This document shows, piece by piece, positions 7,542 to 15,660 of a stretch of 38,704 bases of DNA. How positions within the stretch are numbered: position 1 is the stretch's first letter; each line of letters starts with the position of its first letter. Source of the stretch: Terrisporobacter othiniensis. Lineage in GTDB: Bacteria; Bacillota; Clostridia; Peptostreptococcales; Peptostreptococcaceae. A model generated the notes under the pieces. That model worked only from the letters and a program-made list of their open reading frames with translations. It was not told the origin of the DNA and did not search any database. The stretch covers positions 1 through 38,704 of the forward strand of contig NZ_JWHR01000005.1 of NCBI RefSeq assembly GCF_000808015.1. Direction: 5' to 3'. The translations under genes were made by a program, and so were the position numbers.

Positions 7542-7666
7542 TTCTTTCTATATTTCAAAATTTTACCTGTTTTAAAATATTAAAATTGATAAAAATTAAC
7601 AATAATAATATGGTATACTTAAATAAACCACATCTTTTAAAATAAAATATGTTGGGAGGTTAAATT

Positions 7667-8269
7667 TTGAAATTAATTGATATAAAAAATTATATACAAA
7701 GCGTTTGCCAAAACATTTCAACCGTACTTGATGTAGATGTTACTGTAGTGTCAAAAGATTTAGTAAGAATAGCCGGCACAGGAATTTTTAAAGATAAAAT
7801 TGATGAAAAAATATCTGATAAATCTGCTTATTCTAATGTATTAATATCTGGAGAATCTTACATTATCAATCGGGAAATAGAACATAGTTGCAAAGATTGT
7901 ATCCATAGCAAAGATTGCAAAGAGTTAGCTGACATTTGTACTCCTATAAGACTTGGCAATCACAATATCGGAATACTTGGTATCGCAGCTTTCACAGAGG
8001 AAGACAAAAATAAAATTTTATCTAAGGATCAAGAATTATGCGAATTTATCAGTAGTATGTCTAACTTAATTTCTTATAAATTAGATGAAATGTACAAAGA
8101 GGAAATTCGAACTGTTGAAGAATTGGAAAAACAAGAAATTGAAAAAGCAATAAAAAAATACGGAAGTAATACACAAGAAATGAAACAAGTTGCAAAGGCA
8201 TTAAACATTGGAATAGCCACACTTTATAGAAAAGTAAAAAAATATAATATTAATGCTGAAGAAGAATAA
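7667..8269 (+). CDS. Small regulator: four-cysteine sensor domain fused to Fis-type HTH, no AAA+ domain
   Basis: A 200-aa protein. Residues 1-140 resemble the N-terminal PAS/GAF-like sensor found in clostridial sigma-54 activators, including C75-x2-C78-x5-C84-x6-C91, a possible metal, Fe-S or thiol-sensing site. Residues about 153-195 are a Fis-type HTH (KQEIEKAIKKYGSN, then ALNIGIATLYRKVKKYNI). The roughly 240-aa AAA+ ATPase domain normally between them is absent, with the frame intact, so it cannot act as a standard sigma-54 activator. The start is TTG 7667, 7 nt after GGGAGG; an extended -10 TGGTATACT lies at 7611-7619. It is divergent from cysK-cysE and could be their regulator (inference). 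Confidence 0.7.
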   Translation: MKLIDIKNYIQSVCQNISTVLDVDVTVVSKDLVRIAGTGIFKDKIDEKISDKSAYSNVLISGESYIINREIEHSCKDCIHSKDCKELADICTPIRLGNHNIGILGIAAFTEEDKNKILSKDQELCEFISSMSNLISYKLDEMYKEEIRTVEELEKQEIEKAIKKYGSNTQEMKQVAKALNIGIATLYRKVKKYNINAEEE

Positions 8270-8270
8270 T

Positions 8271-8310
8271 TAAAAACAGTAGATTTGCATATGCAAATCT
8301 ACTGTTTTTA
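8271..8310. terminator. Perfect bidirectional terminator
   Basis: TAAAAACAGTAGATTTGCAT (8271-8290) is followed by its exact reverse complement (8291-8310), giving A/T runs at both ends. It lies between the regulator and the convergent nitroreductase. A smaller GTGC/GCAC hairpin follows at 8323-8335. Confidence 0.85.
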
Positions 8311-8348
8311 ATTTACAACTTTGTGCCTCGAGCACAGCTAATTTTTTA

Positions 8349-8987
8349 TTAATCTATAAATGTAACTACATCTTCTAATGGCTTACGAGGTGGCTTAGGT
8401 GGAGTATTTTCGTCTGGCACTCCTATTGATATCATTGACATTAGTTCGTAGCCTTCCTTATTGAATCCTATAAGATTTTCTATTTCTGTTTTAGCATGTG
8501 TTGGACCTGTCATATAACAACTTCCATAACCCATTTCAGTTGCAGCTAATAATATATTTTCCACTGCTGCTCCTATACCTTGTGCTCCTGATTGAGGTGA
8601 CACTAATACATCTAAGACTTCCTTAGGGGCATCATTTTCTTTTAAAATTTTATATTCTATCATATCATATTCACAAGCATAAACTAAGATAACTACTGGA
8701 GCATTTTTAAAGCTGGTATAATATTTAATCACACTCATATGCTTTTTAAAATCCTTTTCATTTTTAGCAAGTGACCCTATATTTTCATGACTTTTAGTTA
8801 CTATCTCTGCCATTTCATTTATTATATCTCTATTTTGTAATACAACAAAATGCCAATTTTGCTGATGTTTTGGTGATGGAGCTTCTGTTCCTGCTTTAAT
8901 TAGTTCTAAAATATCTTCTCTTGGTATTTCAGTACTTTTAAATTTTCTAACACTTTTACGGTTATGTATTAAATCTAAATTTACCAT
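8349..8987 (-). CDS. Nitroreductase-family flavoprotein
   Basis: A 212-aa FMN-dependent NAD(P)H oxidoreductase of the nitroreductase fold. Visible: the N-terminal FMN-phosphate motif IHNRKSVRKFKS, the APSPKHQQNWHFVVL segment, the central QGIGAAVENILLAATEMGYGSCYMTGP segment, and the C-terminal IGVPDENTPPKPPRKPLEDVV tail with an arginine near the phosphate. The natural substrate is unknown. AAGGAG precedes ATG 8987, and a consensus promoter is at 9025-9053. Monocistronic. Confidence 0.85.
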   Translation of the reverse strand: MVNLDLIHNRKSVRKFKSTEIPREDILELIKAGTEAPSPKHQQNWHFVVLQNRDIINEMAEIVTKSHENIGSLAKNEKDFKKHMSVIKYYTSFKNAPVVILVYACEYDMIEYKILKENDAPKEVLDVLVSPQSGAQGIGAAVENILLAATEMGYGSCYMTGPTHAKTEIENLIGFNKEGYELMSMISIGVPDENTPPKPPRKPLEDVVTFID

Positions 8988-9024
8988 TAGTACTACTCCT
9001 TATAATGTAATCTTATTCAAATTG

Positions 9025-9053
9025 ATTATATACACTAGATTATTTTCTGTCAA
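9025..9053 (-). promoter_or_regulatory. Consensus promoter of nitroreductase gene
   Basis: On the minus strand TTGACA (9053-9048), 17 nt, TATAAT (9030-9025): a perfect consensus sigma-A promoter 38 nt upstream of the start codon. No inverted repeat overlaps it, so it may be strongly constitutive. Confidence 0.75.
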
Positions 9054-9184
9054 ATACTTTTATTTATTAATGTAAAGATTTTAATAAGCCTTATTCTACA
9101 TAGAAATTAATCTCATTGGAGATATTAAATAAGAAATTATAATTTTTGTTTAAAATATCCTTTTTTGAATTGGAGGTTTATTAT

Positions 9185-9859
9185 ATGAAAGAGATGCCAA
9201 CAGCCATTGATGGAACTCTTCGAAAATCTTTTCTTCGTGTCCCAGAAGTCATCAGAGAATGTAGTGGAATTAATGTCTTTGGTAAAAGAATTAAGTCCTT
9301 AGTATATACAACAGATTTAGCAATCATAAGAAATGTAAATGCAGATGCAATTTTAGCAGTTTATCCTTTTACACCTCAACCAGTAATTACTCAAGCTTTA
9401 CTTTTAGCTGCTGATATACCCGTATTTGCTGGGGTCGGTGGTGGTCTTACAAAAGGTCTTCGTTCTGTTATGTTGGGTACAAACGCTGAAATACAAGGTG
9501 CTATAGGCGTTGTTGTAAATGCACCAACATCTAACGAAACCCTAAAAAGTTTGTCTGATGCTTTGGATATTCCAGTGGTTGTTAGTGTCATAAGTGAGGA
9601 TACGGATATAGTAGAAAGAATAAATGCAGGTGCTAGCATATTAAATGTATCTGCATCAAAAGATACTCCAAAAATAGTTGCTAAAATAAGAAAAGAATAT
9701 CCTAAGTTTCCTATTATAGCAACTGGTGGACCAAGTGACGAAACCATACGAGAAACTATAAGAGCTGGTGCCAATGCCATAACTTGGACACCACCAACTG
9801 TTCCTCATCTTTTTAAAGGTGTGATGAACTCTTATAGAAGTAATTTGGAGCATCACTAA
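9185..9859 (+). CDS. TIM-barrel protein of unknown function
   Basis: A 224-aa cytosolic protein. Alternating strands and helices (DAILAVYPFTP, IPVFAGVGGG, GAIGVVVNAPTS, IPVVVSVIS, GASILNVSAS, FPIIATGGPSDE, GANAITWTPPT) follow a beta/alpha-barrel pattern. The IIATGGPSDETIRETIRAG segment matches the C-terminal phosphate-binding strands of ribulose-phosphate-binding-like barrels. I do not recognise a specific activity. The chosen start is ATG 9185 (M-K-E-M-P), 5-10 nt after TTGGAGG; an earlier in-frame ATG at 9146 lacks a binding site. Monocistronic with a terminator directly after it. Confidence 0.65.
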   Translation: MKEMPTAIDGTLRKSFLRVPEVIRECSGINVFGKRIKSLVYTTDLAIIRNVNADAILAVYPFTPQPVITQALLLAADIPVFAGVGGGLTKGLRSVMLGTNAEIQGAIGVVVNAPTSNETLKSLSDALDIPVVVSVISEDTDIVERINAGASILNVSASKDTPKIVAKIRKEYPKFPIIATGGPSDETIRETIRAGANAITWTPPTVPHLFKGVMNSYRSNLEHH

Positions 9860-9885
9860 AAAGCAGTGAAAATCACTGCTTTTTT
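9858..9885 (+). terminator. Terminator after the TIM-barrel gene
   Basis: AAAAAGCAGTGA (9858-9869), loop AAA, TCACTGCTTTTTT (9873-9885). The stem begins within the stop codon. Confidence 0.85.
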
Positions 9886-9904
9886 ATCTTTTATAATCTC
9901 CATA

Positions 9905-10101
9905 AGATAATACTTTTACAGTTATGCTGGAAATTTTTCTTTATCTACAAAGTCAATGTATTTCACATATTGTAGCTGTATACCATATACCCCCAAGAAA
10001 TTGTCATTGTATTTGCTATATCTTTATCTTTTACTATAAGATAAAACTCCTCTTTTACTTAGTTTTTTCATTGATATTGCCAAATCTTCATAAAAATACA
10101 T
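9905..10101 (-). pseudogene. Remnant of a flavin reductase family gene
   Basis: On the minus strand a GGGG binding site precedes ATG 10101, and the frame reads MYFYEDLAISMKKLSKRG, typical of the N terminus of FMN-binding flavin reductase-like proteins. A one-base shift then moves the frame, which continues VKDKDIANTMTISWGY and YSYNM before breaking again; fragments resembling YIDFVDKEKF follow. Normal members are about 170-190 aa; only about 60 codons remain, so this is a truncated, frameshifted relic. It explains most of the gap between 9886 and 10150, which otherwise holds nothing recognisable. Confidence 0.6.
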
Positions 10102-10150
10102 TGCAAATCATCCCCTTCTATAAGAAATTTATTCAGATTATAAATACATA

Positions 10151-11623
10151 TTAAAAATTATATTCTATTTTTTCTCTTTTCATATTATTTAAAATTTTAA
10201 TGACAGCAATTATTATAACCCAAATTTCAAGACGTCCAAATAGCATAGCAAATATTTCTGTCCATAATATAATAGCTGGTGCCATTGGTGATGTTACTCC
10301 TACTGATAATCCCACTGTACCTAAGGCAGATGCAAATTCAAATAAGGAGTCTTGAAGTGAATAATTATTTAATAACATTATGGATACACCTATCACATAT
10401 ATAGTCATATACATAAATGCATAATTAGATATATCTTTTCTATCACTATCTTTTATATATACTTTCCCCTCAGGCTTGTATACATAATCCTCATTCACCA
10501 AATGAGGTGAAGCAAATTTACTTTTTATATTCCATATACAATTTCTACATAATATATAAACTCTATATAACTTAATTCCTCCTGCAGTAGATCCTGCTCC
10601 ACCACCAATTATCATAAGTATTATCATAATAAATATGGCAAAACCATTCCAATCATTATAAGTTACCGTAGAAAACCCTGTAGTTGTAAGCGCAGATATA
10701 AGTTCAAACATAGACCTTCTAAGACCTATATATACATTTCCATATAGGTAGCTCAAAGAGAAAAATCCAACTAAAGGTACACATATACCTAAAATAAAAA
10801 ACATAAATTTAATTTCTCCCAATTGAAAGAATTTCTTAAATTTACCCTTTATTAAAAGTAAATGAGCAGCAAAATTTGTTGTTCCAAGTAACATTAAAAT
10901 AATAGTTACAAGCTCTATGGAAAAACTATTGTATGCTCCTATACTTTCACTTCTTACACCAAAACCTCCTGTTGATAAAGCTGCAATAGAATTATTTATA
11001 GCATCAAATAAAGGCATTCCAAAAATACAATATAACACTATACCTGATATAACATAGCCACTATATATTGATAATATCAATCTGGATGATTTTAATAAGT
11101 TAGGTAGTAAATTATCTAAATGACCTTCGCAATTATATAAACTCATTCCAAAAGTTGCAGAAAGAGCTGATACCATTACAAGTACAATCCCCACGCCTCC
11201 AAAAAAGTTCATTATACTCCTGTGAATCAGATAAATTTTAGGACAATTATCCACATCTACCACAGAAAGACCAGTAGTTGTCCATCCACTGACAGCTTCA
11301 AAAATACTTTGAGTAAAATTTAGCATATCACTTAAGTAAAAAGGCATGGCTGATATAAATATAGCTAATATCCATGTTAAAGTTACTATTACAGCATCTT
11401 CTCCCACTGATAATTTTTTATTTTTATTAATCGGAATAATTTTTTTAATTATTAACCCTAAAATCATGGAAAGTACTCCTGGGATAAAGAAATACTTTCC
11501 ATAAATAAATTCTTCAGGATATGCAACTAAAACTAATAATGGAATTAAGTTTATAACACCTATTATAATTAAAAATACACCTATATAAGATATAATTATA
11601 TTATTTGATAATTTGCTTTTCAT
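10151..11623 (-). CDS. trkH: TrkH/KtrB-family potassium uptake channel subunit
   Basis: A 490-aa membrane protein forming the K+-translocating subunit of a Trk/Ktr system. The four selectivity-filter loops of the superfamily are all visible: GWTTTGLS, LSTGGFG, LTTTGFST and LGTVGLS, each after a hydrophobic helix. A GGGAGSTAGGIKLYR segment, typical of the TrkH gate region, lies between loops 3 and 4. Start: AGAGGT precedes ATG 11623; a start at 11644 would overlap the upstream trkA stop and has no binding site. It is the last gene of trkA(N)-trkA-trkH and depends on a TrkA-type protein for gating. Confidence 0.9.
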   Translation of the reverse strand: MKSKLSNNIIISYIGVFLIIIGVINLIPLLVLVAYPEEFIYGKYFFIPGVLSMILGLIIKKIIPINKNKKLSVGEDAVIVTLTWILAIFISAMPFYLSDMLNFTQSIFEAVSGWTTTGLSVVDVDNCPKIYLIHRSIMNFFGGVGIVLVMVSALSATFGMSLYNCEGHLDNLLPNLLKSSRLILSIYSGYVISGIVLYCIFGMPLFDAINNSIAALSTGGFGVRSESIGAYNSFSIELVTIILMLLGTTNFAAHLLLIKGKFKKFFQLGEIKFMFFILGICVPLVGFFSLSYLYGNVYIGLRRSMFELISALTTTGFSTVTYNDWNGFAIFIMIILMIIGGGAGSTAGGIKLYRVYILCRNCIWNIKSKFASPHLVNEDYVYKPEGKVYIKDSDRKDISNYAFMYMTIYVIGVSIMLLNNYSLQDSLFEFASALGTVGLSVGVTSPMAPAIILWTEIFAMLFGRLEIWVIIIAVIKILNNMKREKIEYNF

Positions 11624-11624
11624 T

Positions 11625-12287
11625 TTATGCACCTCTAACCACATTGTTCAAAATTGTATTTTGTAAATTAGGTGGTGACAATATAATAAGCTTATCATGA
11701 GGTAATATTTTTGTATTCCCATTTGGGATTATACTTTGTTTGCCTCTAATAATACATCCTATAATAGCATCTTGTGAAAATTCTATATCTTTTAGTAACT
11801 TATTACTTATATGGTACTTTTCTTTTACTACTACTTCAATTATAGATATTGATCCATCTTCAATAGGCATAAAATTATAAATTTCATTTACTGTTGTAAC
11901 TTGTTCAATCATCTCTGCTACAACATAAGTTGCACTTATGGCTGTATCTATACCTAATTTTTTGAAAACTTCCACATTTTTGGGATTGCAAACTGTAGCA
12001 AAAGCTTTTTTTATACCATATACTTTCTTCGCAAGTTGGCATATAACTAAATTATCACTATCGCTGCTTGTCATTGCAATAACAACATTATTTTTATTTA
12101 TCTTTGCTTCTTCTAATATATAAGGTTTACTACCATCACCACAAATTACTGTTACATCATATTTTCTTGATATATTTTTGCAATAATCATAATCATCATG
12201 TATAAAAGTTATATTATGAAATTTATTACTTAATGAATTTAATAAATATTCTGTAGTATCTCTTCCACCAACAATTAATATATTCAT
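11625..12287 (-). CDS. trkA: TrkA-type K+ uptake regulator (RCK_N + RCK_C)
   Basis: A 220-aa cytoplasmic gating-ring subunit. Residues 1-120 are an RCK/TrkA-N Rossmann domain (DVTVICGDGSKPYILEEA, then NVVIAMTSSDSDNLVICQLAKK). Residues about 140-218 are a TrkA-C domain (IIEVVVKEKYHISNKLL ... LIILSPP). The usual dinucleotide loop GxGxxG is degenerate (VGGRDTTEYL), so nucleotide binding may be altered. It ends immediately before trkH (stop 11625-11627, next ATG at 11623), indicating tight translational coupling. Confidence 0.88.
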   Translation of the reverse strand: MNILIVGGRDTTEYLLNSLSNKFHNITFIHDDYDYCKNISRKYDVTVICGDGSKPYILEEAKINKNNVVIAMTSSDSDNLVICQLAKKVYGIKKAFATVCNPKNVEVFKKLGIDTAISATYVVAEMIEQVTTVNEIYNFMPIEDGSISIIEVVVKEKYHISNKLLKDIEFSQDAIIGCIIRGKQSIIPNGNTKILPHDKLIILSPPNLQNTILNNVVRGA

Positions 12288-12313
12288 TTTCTTATCTCCT
12301 CATTAATTTTTCT

Positions 12314-12760
12314 TTATATTACCTTTCTATCTTCTATATACTGTGTTTTCATTTTTCCGAGTAATTTTTCAAATTCATTAATAGTTAATTTAGTTGGATA
12401 AATTATATTTATATCAAAATCCTTGTAAACAATTTCTTTTTCTGTATCATATAATCTACTCACTACATTTTCCACGTTAAAAATTTCCTTTCCAATTTCT
12501 GAAATCATTATATTTGTATTATCATTATTTGTGGCACAAACTAAAGTATCTGCTTTTTTTATTCCTGCTTCAACTAAAACTTCCACGTCTGTAGCATTTC
12601 CTTCTATTTTGAATCCACTATAATCCCTTGATATTTTTCTAAAGTTACTTTTATCTATATCAATAATAACCACTTCATAATCCTTCGATGATAGAATTGA
12701 TGCTATATTAGCACCAAATCTACTACAACCAGCAATTATAATATAATTATTTTTTTTCAT
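12314..12760 (-). CDS. Single-domain TrkA-N (RCK_N) protein
   Basis: A 148-aa protein with one RCK_N Rossmann domain: IIIAGCSRFGANIASIL (a GxSxxG variant), VVIIDIDKSNF with the acidic residue that contacts ribose, and the segments GNATDVEVLVEAGIKKADTL and CATNNDNTNIM. No TrkA-C domain follows. The frame extends upstream in a non-coding-like run, but AAGGAG directly precedes the M-K-M-K-K-N-N region, so ATG 12760 is chosen. First gene of the trk operon. It may assemble with the two-domain TrkA in a mixed gating ring (inference). Confidence 0.8.
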   Translation of the reverse strand: MKKNNYIIIAGCSRFGANIASILSSKDYEVVIIDIDKSNFRKISRDYSGFKIEGNATDVEVLVEAGIKKADTLVCATNNDNTNIMISEIGKEIFNVENVVSRLYDTEKEIVYKDFDINIIYPTKLTINEFEKLLGKMKTQYIEDRKVI

Positions 12761-12814
12761 TTTCATTATCTCCTTGTTTTTGTTATTGTAATGAGTATAT
12801 TTTAACAAAGAGGT

Positions 12815-12863
12815 TATAAATTTTGTATTAAGATATAATAAAGGATATAAAGATTGTGTTAAG
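12815..12863 (-). promoter_or_regulatory. Two direct-repeat KdpE-like boxes at the trk operon promoter
   Basis: On the minus strand CTTAACACAATCTTTATA (12863-12846) and CTTAATACAAAATTTATA (12832-12815) are direct repeats 31 bp apart, each of the form TTnAnA-N5-TTTATA, typical of OmpR-type regulators. A good -10, TATACT (12799-12794), follows, but the 17-nt-upstream -35 (AATTTA) is poor and overlaps the second box, as at activator-dependent promoters. The same 18-mer (16/18) occurs upstream of the TPR-kdpDE operon. The segment 12864-12980 holds no gene. Confidence 0.65.
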
Positions 12864-12980
12864 ATTTTCTTTATATTACTAAAAAAGTATAAAAATTTAC
12901 TTCGCTTAAGCTCTACGTAAATACTACACTTTAATCCCATGAGTGGTCACCTTAACTTTTATGTGAGCAATGATTTCACA

Positions 12981-13007
12981 AAAAAAAGAAGCCTTTAAGC
13001 TTCTTTT
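12981..13007 (-). terminator. Terminator of kdpDE operon
   Basis: AAAGAAGC (12985-12992) and GCTTCTTT (12999-13006) form a stem; in the minus-strand RNA a run of seven T follows. The stem overlaps the kdpE stop codon. Confidence 0.75.
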
Positions 13008-13704
13008 ATTCATCAACTAGACGATATCCAATTCCCATTTCTGTAATTATATATTCTGGTTGTGCTGGGTCTTTTTCAATTTTTCTTCTTATACTTGCCA
13101 TAAAAACCCTTAAGGATTGTGTTTCATTTTCCAAGTATGTTCCCCAAATCTCTTTTATTATAAATTTGTGAGTTAAAACTCTTCCACTATACTTACTCAT
13201 AAGTACTATTATTTTATACTCAATTGGGGTAAGGTGAATATTTTCTCCTCTTACAAACACTTTTCGTTTTTCATAATCTATCTCCAAATCCCTAAGTTTA
13301 AATAAGGTTTTTTCTTCAATAGTATTATTGGTAGTAAAAGCATTTCTCAGACCTACTCTAACTCTAGCCAATAATTCTGAAATGCTAAAAGGTTTTGTTA
13401 AATAATCATCAGCTCCCATATCTAGTGCCTCAACCTTATCTCTTTCTCTGCCTCTTGCTGATACTACAATTATTTTTGCCTTTGTATTTTCTCTAATTTG
13501 TTTTATTACATCTATTCCATCCATATCAGGTAAACCTAAATCAAGAATTATTATATCTGGATTTGCAGAATATACAAGTGATATGGCATTACTTCCTAAA
13601 TTTGTATCTATACATTTATAGTTTTGAGCTTCCAACGATACTTTTATAAACTTACTAATGGGATTATCATCTTCCACGACTAAAATTAATGGTTTTATCT
13701 CCAT
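13006..13704 (-). CDS. kdpE: KdpE-type response regulator
   Basis: A 232-aa OmpR-family regulator. The receiver domain carries VEDD near residue 10, the phosphoacceptor Asp55 in IIILDLGLPDMDG, VVSARG, and the lysine of DYLTKPF. The C-terminal winged helix contains LTPIEYKIIVLMSKYSGRVLTHKFI, then LRVFMASIRRKIEKDPAQP and ITEMGIGYRL, matching KdpE. The adjacent kinase is KdpD-like, and the neighbours are Trk transporters rather than KdpFABC, so this pair probably controls trk expression (inference supported by shared boxes). The kinase stop codon directly abuts this ATG, so translation is coupled. Confidence 0.88.
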   Translation of the reverse strand: MEIKPLILVVEDDNPISKFIKVSLEAQNYKCIDTNLGSNAISLVYSANPDIIILDLGLPDMDGIDVIKQIRENTKAKIIVVSARGRERDKVEALDMGADDYLTKPFSISELLARVRVGLRNAFTTNNTIEEKTLFKLRDLEIDYEKRKVFVRGENIHLTPIEYKIIVLMSKYSGRVLTHKFIIKEIWGTYLENETQSLRVFMASIRRKIEKDPAQPEYIITEMGIGYRLVDE

Positions 13705-15219
13705 TTATGCCTCTCTTTCTATAGGTATGGAAAAGCTAAAAGTTGCTCCTCCTAACTCATTATTAAATACTTTGATTGTCCCTCCATGTGCCTCTACAAT
13801 GGATTTACATATTGCTAGTCCTAAGCCAACGCCTCTTTGTTCATTTCCCGAACCTCTATTTTTTGTGAAAAATCTTTGAAAAATATTATCCAAATCTTCT
13901 TTTAATATTCCATTTCCATTATCTTTAACCTGAAATATTACTTTATCTTTTTCTTTTTCAATAATAATTTGTATTTCACAACCCTTAGGTGTATATCTAA
14001 CACCATTTTGAATTAAGTTTACTAATACTTGCTCTATAAGCAAACCATCAATATCTATTAAAATAATCTCTTCTGGTAAAAACAATTTGATCTCATGATC
14101 ATTGGAATATTTTTTTACCTTAGATATGGACTCCACAACTATTTCATCTAAAACTTCCATGTTTTTATTAATTTTTAATCTACCTTCATCTATCCTAGTC
14201 ATACTAAGGATATTTTCAAAAGACTGACTAAGCCACACTGTATCATCATAAATATTTTTAAGTAAATCTTTTTTAATATTAGTTTCAAGTAAATCATAAT
14301 TATCCATTATGGTAGAAACTGAACCTAATATGCTAGCAAGAGGGGTTCTTAAATCATGAGAAATTGATCTTAATAAATTTCCTCTAAGTCTTTCACTTTC
14401 AGCTTCTAAATTTACTAATCGGTTTTTTTCATATAATTCTTCTCTTTGTATAGCAAGGGCAAGCTGCGCACATATTGACTGTAACACCATACTTTCACTA
14501 CTTTCTGTAGTTAATTTATCATCATAATATATACCTACTACACCTATGACCTTCTCATCATTTTTTATGGGATAGTAAGATGAATTTAGTTCCTCATAAT
14601 AAGGTGTACCCTTGCCTACTACTTTACCTATTTCATAAGTATATTTTATTGCTTTTTTATCTAAACAACTTGAAAAAGTATATTTTAATTCCTCATCCTT
14701 TAAACTGTAAATATATTGTTCTTCATTACCATCATTTATAAGAATTATAATATCTTTTTTTAAAATTTCCACCAAACTTTCACCAGAAAAATCTAATACT
14801 TGCTTTTTATTTCTTGCACCTAAAAGTTTTTTATTACTTATATATAATTCTTCTATTGTTTTCTCCCTTAAGCTACAAGACTCTGCTTCCTTTTTCACTC
14901 TAGATGTAAGCGTACTAGTAATTAAGGCTGTAATTAGCATTATTAAAAATGTTATAGGATAATCTGCTCTATCTGCCATTAGTGTGTAGTACGGCTCTGT
15001 AAAAAAGAAATTAAATGAAAGAACACTTATTATGGACGCAAGTATTCCATAAACATATCCATTTGTAATACTGGATGTAAATAGTACTCCCAAAATATAA
15101 ACTAAAATTATTGTTGCCTCATTTAAGTTTATATTCCAAAATACAAAGGATATAATAATATCTAGTATCATAATAATTATAGTTCTAAAAAAATCATCTC
15201 TATAAGTTTTAAGTTTCAT
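13705..15219 (-). CDS. kdpD: Shortened KdpD-like histidine kinase
   Basis: A 504-aa membrane sensor kinase. Residues about 10-105 hold four membrane segments (DUF4118, the KdpD transmembrane core), with the KdpD-like FFFTEPYYTL loop. About 130-260 is a GAF-like domain. HisKA carries His288 in SISHDLRTPLASIL, and the ATPase has the N box QVLVNLIQNGVRYTP, DNGNGI, FQRFFT and GVGLGLAI. Full KdpD (about 900 aa) begins with a KdpD/UspA-like region that senses K+ and, in Firmicutes, c-di-AMP; that region is missing, so the sensing input must differ. A start just upstream of the membrane region fits, as no N-terminal remnant is seen before it. Confidence 0.85.
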   Translation of the reverse strand: MKLKTYRDDFFRTIIIMILDIIISFVFWNINLNEATIILVYILGVLFTSSITNGYVYGILASIISVLSFNFFFTEPYYTLMADRADYPITFLIMLITALITSTLTSRVKKEAESCSLREKTIEELYISNKKLLGARNKKQVLDFSGESLVEILKKDIIILINDGNEEQYIYSLKDEELKYTFSSCLDKKAIKYTYEIGKVVGKGTPYYEELNSSYYPIKNDEKVIGVVGIYYDDKLTTESSESMVLQSICAQLALAIQREELYEKNRLVNLEAESERLRGNLLRSISHDLRTPLASILGSVSTIMDNYDLLETNIKKDLLKNIYDDTVWLSQSFENILSMTRIDEGRLKINKNMEVLDEIVVESISKVKKYSNDHEIKLFLPEEIILIDIDGLLIEQVLVNLIQNGVRYTPKGCEIQIIIEKEKDKVIFQVKDNGNGILKEDLDNIFQRFFTKNRGSGNEQRGVGLGLAICKSIVEAHGGTIKVFNNELGGATFSFSIPIEREA

Positions 15220-15287
15220 AAAATTTCCCTCATACTAATTTTATCTTATTCTTCTATTATAAAATATTTCGGTGAAAATTTCTTCTA

Positions 15288-15611
15288 TCAACTTATTTCT
15301 TCTCCATAATCTATATATTTGTCACTACATATATATCTAAAAGTTCCTAATCTTTCAAGGTTTTTTATTGGAGCAATAAAATCCGGTTCCAAATCACAAG
15401 CAACTCTATAATGCTTTCTTGCTCTATTAAAATCTCCATGCTTTTCATAATATATTCCCAATAGATTATGAATTTTTCCAGAAGATAAATCTTCGACCAT
15501 TGCCTCTTTAATATTATTAATAGCTGCATCATAATCATTCATTTTTAAATAATAAATAACTTTATCAATTTTATTATTAATACTACTATTCTTTTGACAT
15601 GCTTTAATCAT
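15288..15611 (-). CDS. Small TPR-repeat protein
   Basis: A 107-aa soluble protein. Residues about 17-90 carry two to three tetratricopeptide-like helical repeats (YYLKMNDYDAAINNIKEA, LLGIYYEKHGDFNRARKHYR, ACDLEPDF). It is the first gene of a likely operon with kdpD (68-nt gap) and may be a partner of the kinase, but its function is unknown. An in-frame TTG at 15620 abuts the AGGAG site, whereas ATG 15611 is 9 nt from it, so ATG 15611 is chosen. Confidence 0.65.
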   Translation of the reverse strand: MIKACQKNSSINNKIDKVIYYLKMNDYDAAINNIKEAMVEDLSSGKIHNLLGIYYEKHGDFNRARKHYRVACDLEPDFIAPIKNLERLGTFRYICSDKYIDYGEEIS

Positions 15612-15660
15612 ATTACTCAACTCCTATTTTTATAATATATTACTATTATATTTATATTTT

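Noticed and set aside
9924..10154. Plus-strand open frame of 76 codons.
   Set aside because: No binding site, and the opposite strand carries the flavin reductase remnant, so it is a shadow.
12892..12925. Hairpin TTTAC...GTAAA with central GCTTAAGC followed by T-run, as an attenuator of the trk operon.
   Set aside because: The continuous stem is short and it lies upstream of the likely promoter, so it would not be in the mRNA leader.
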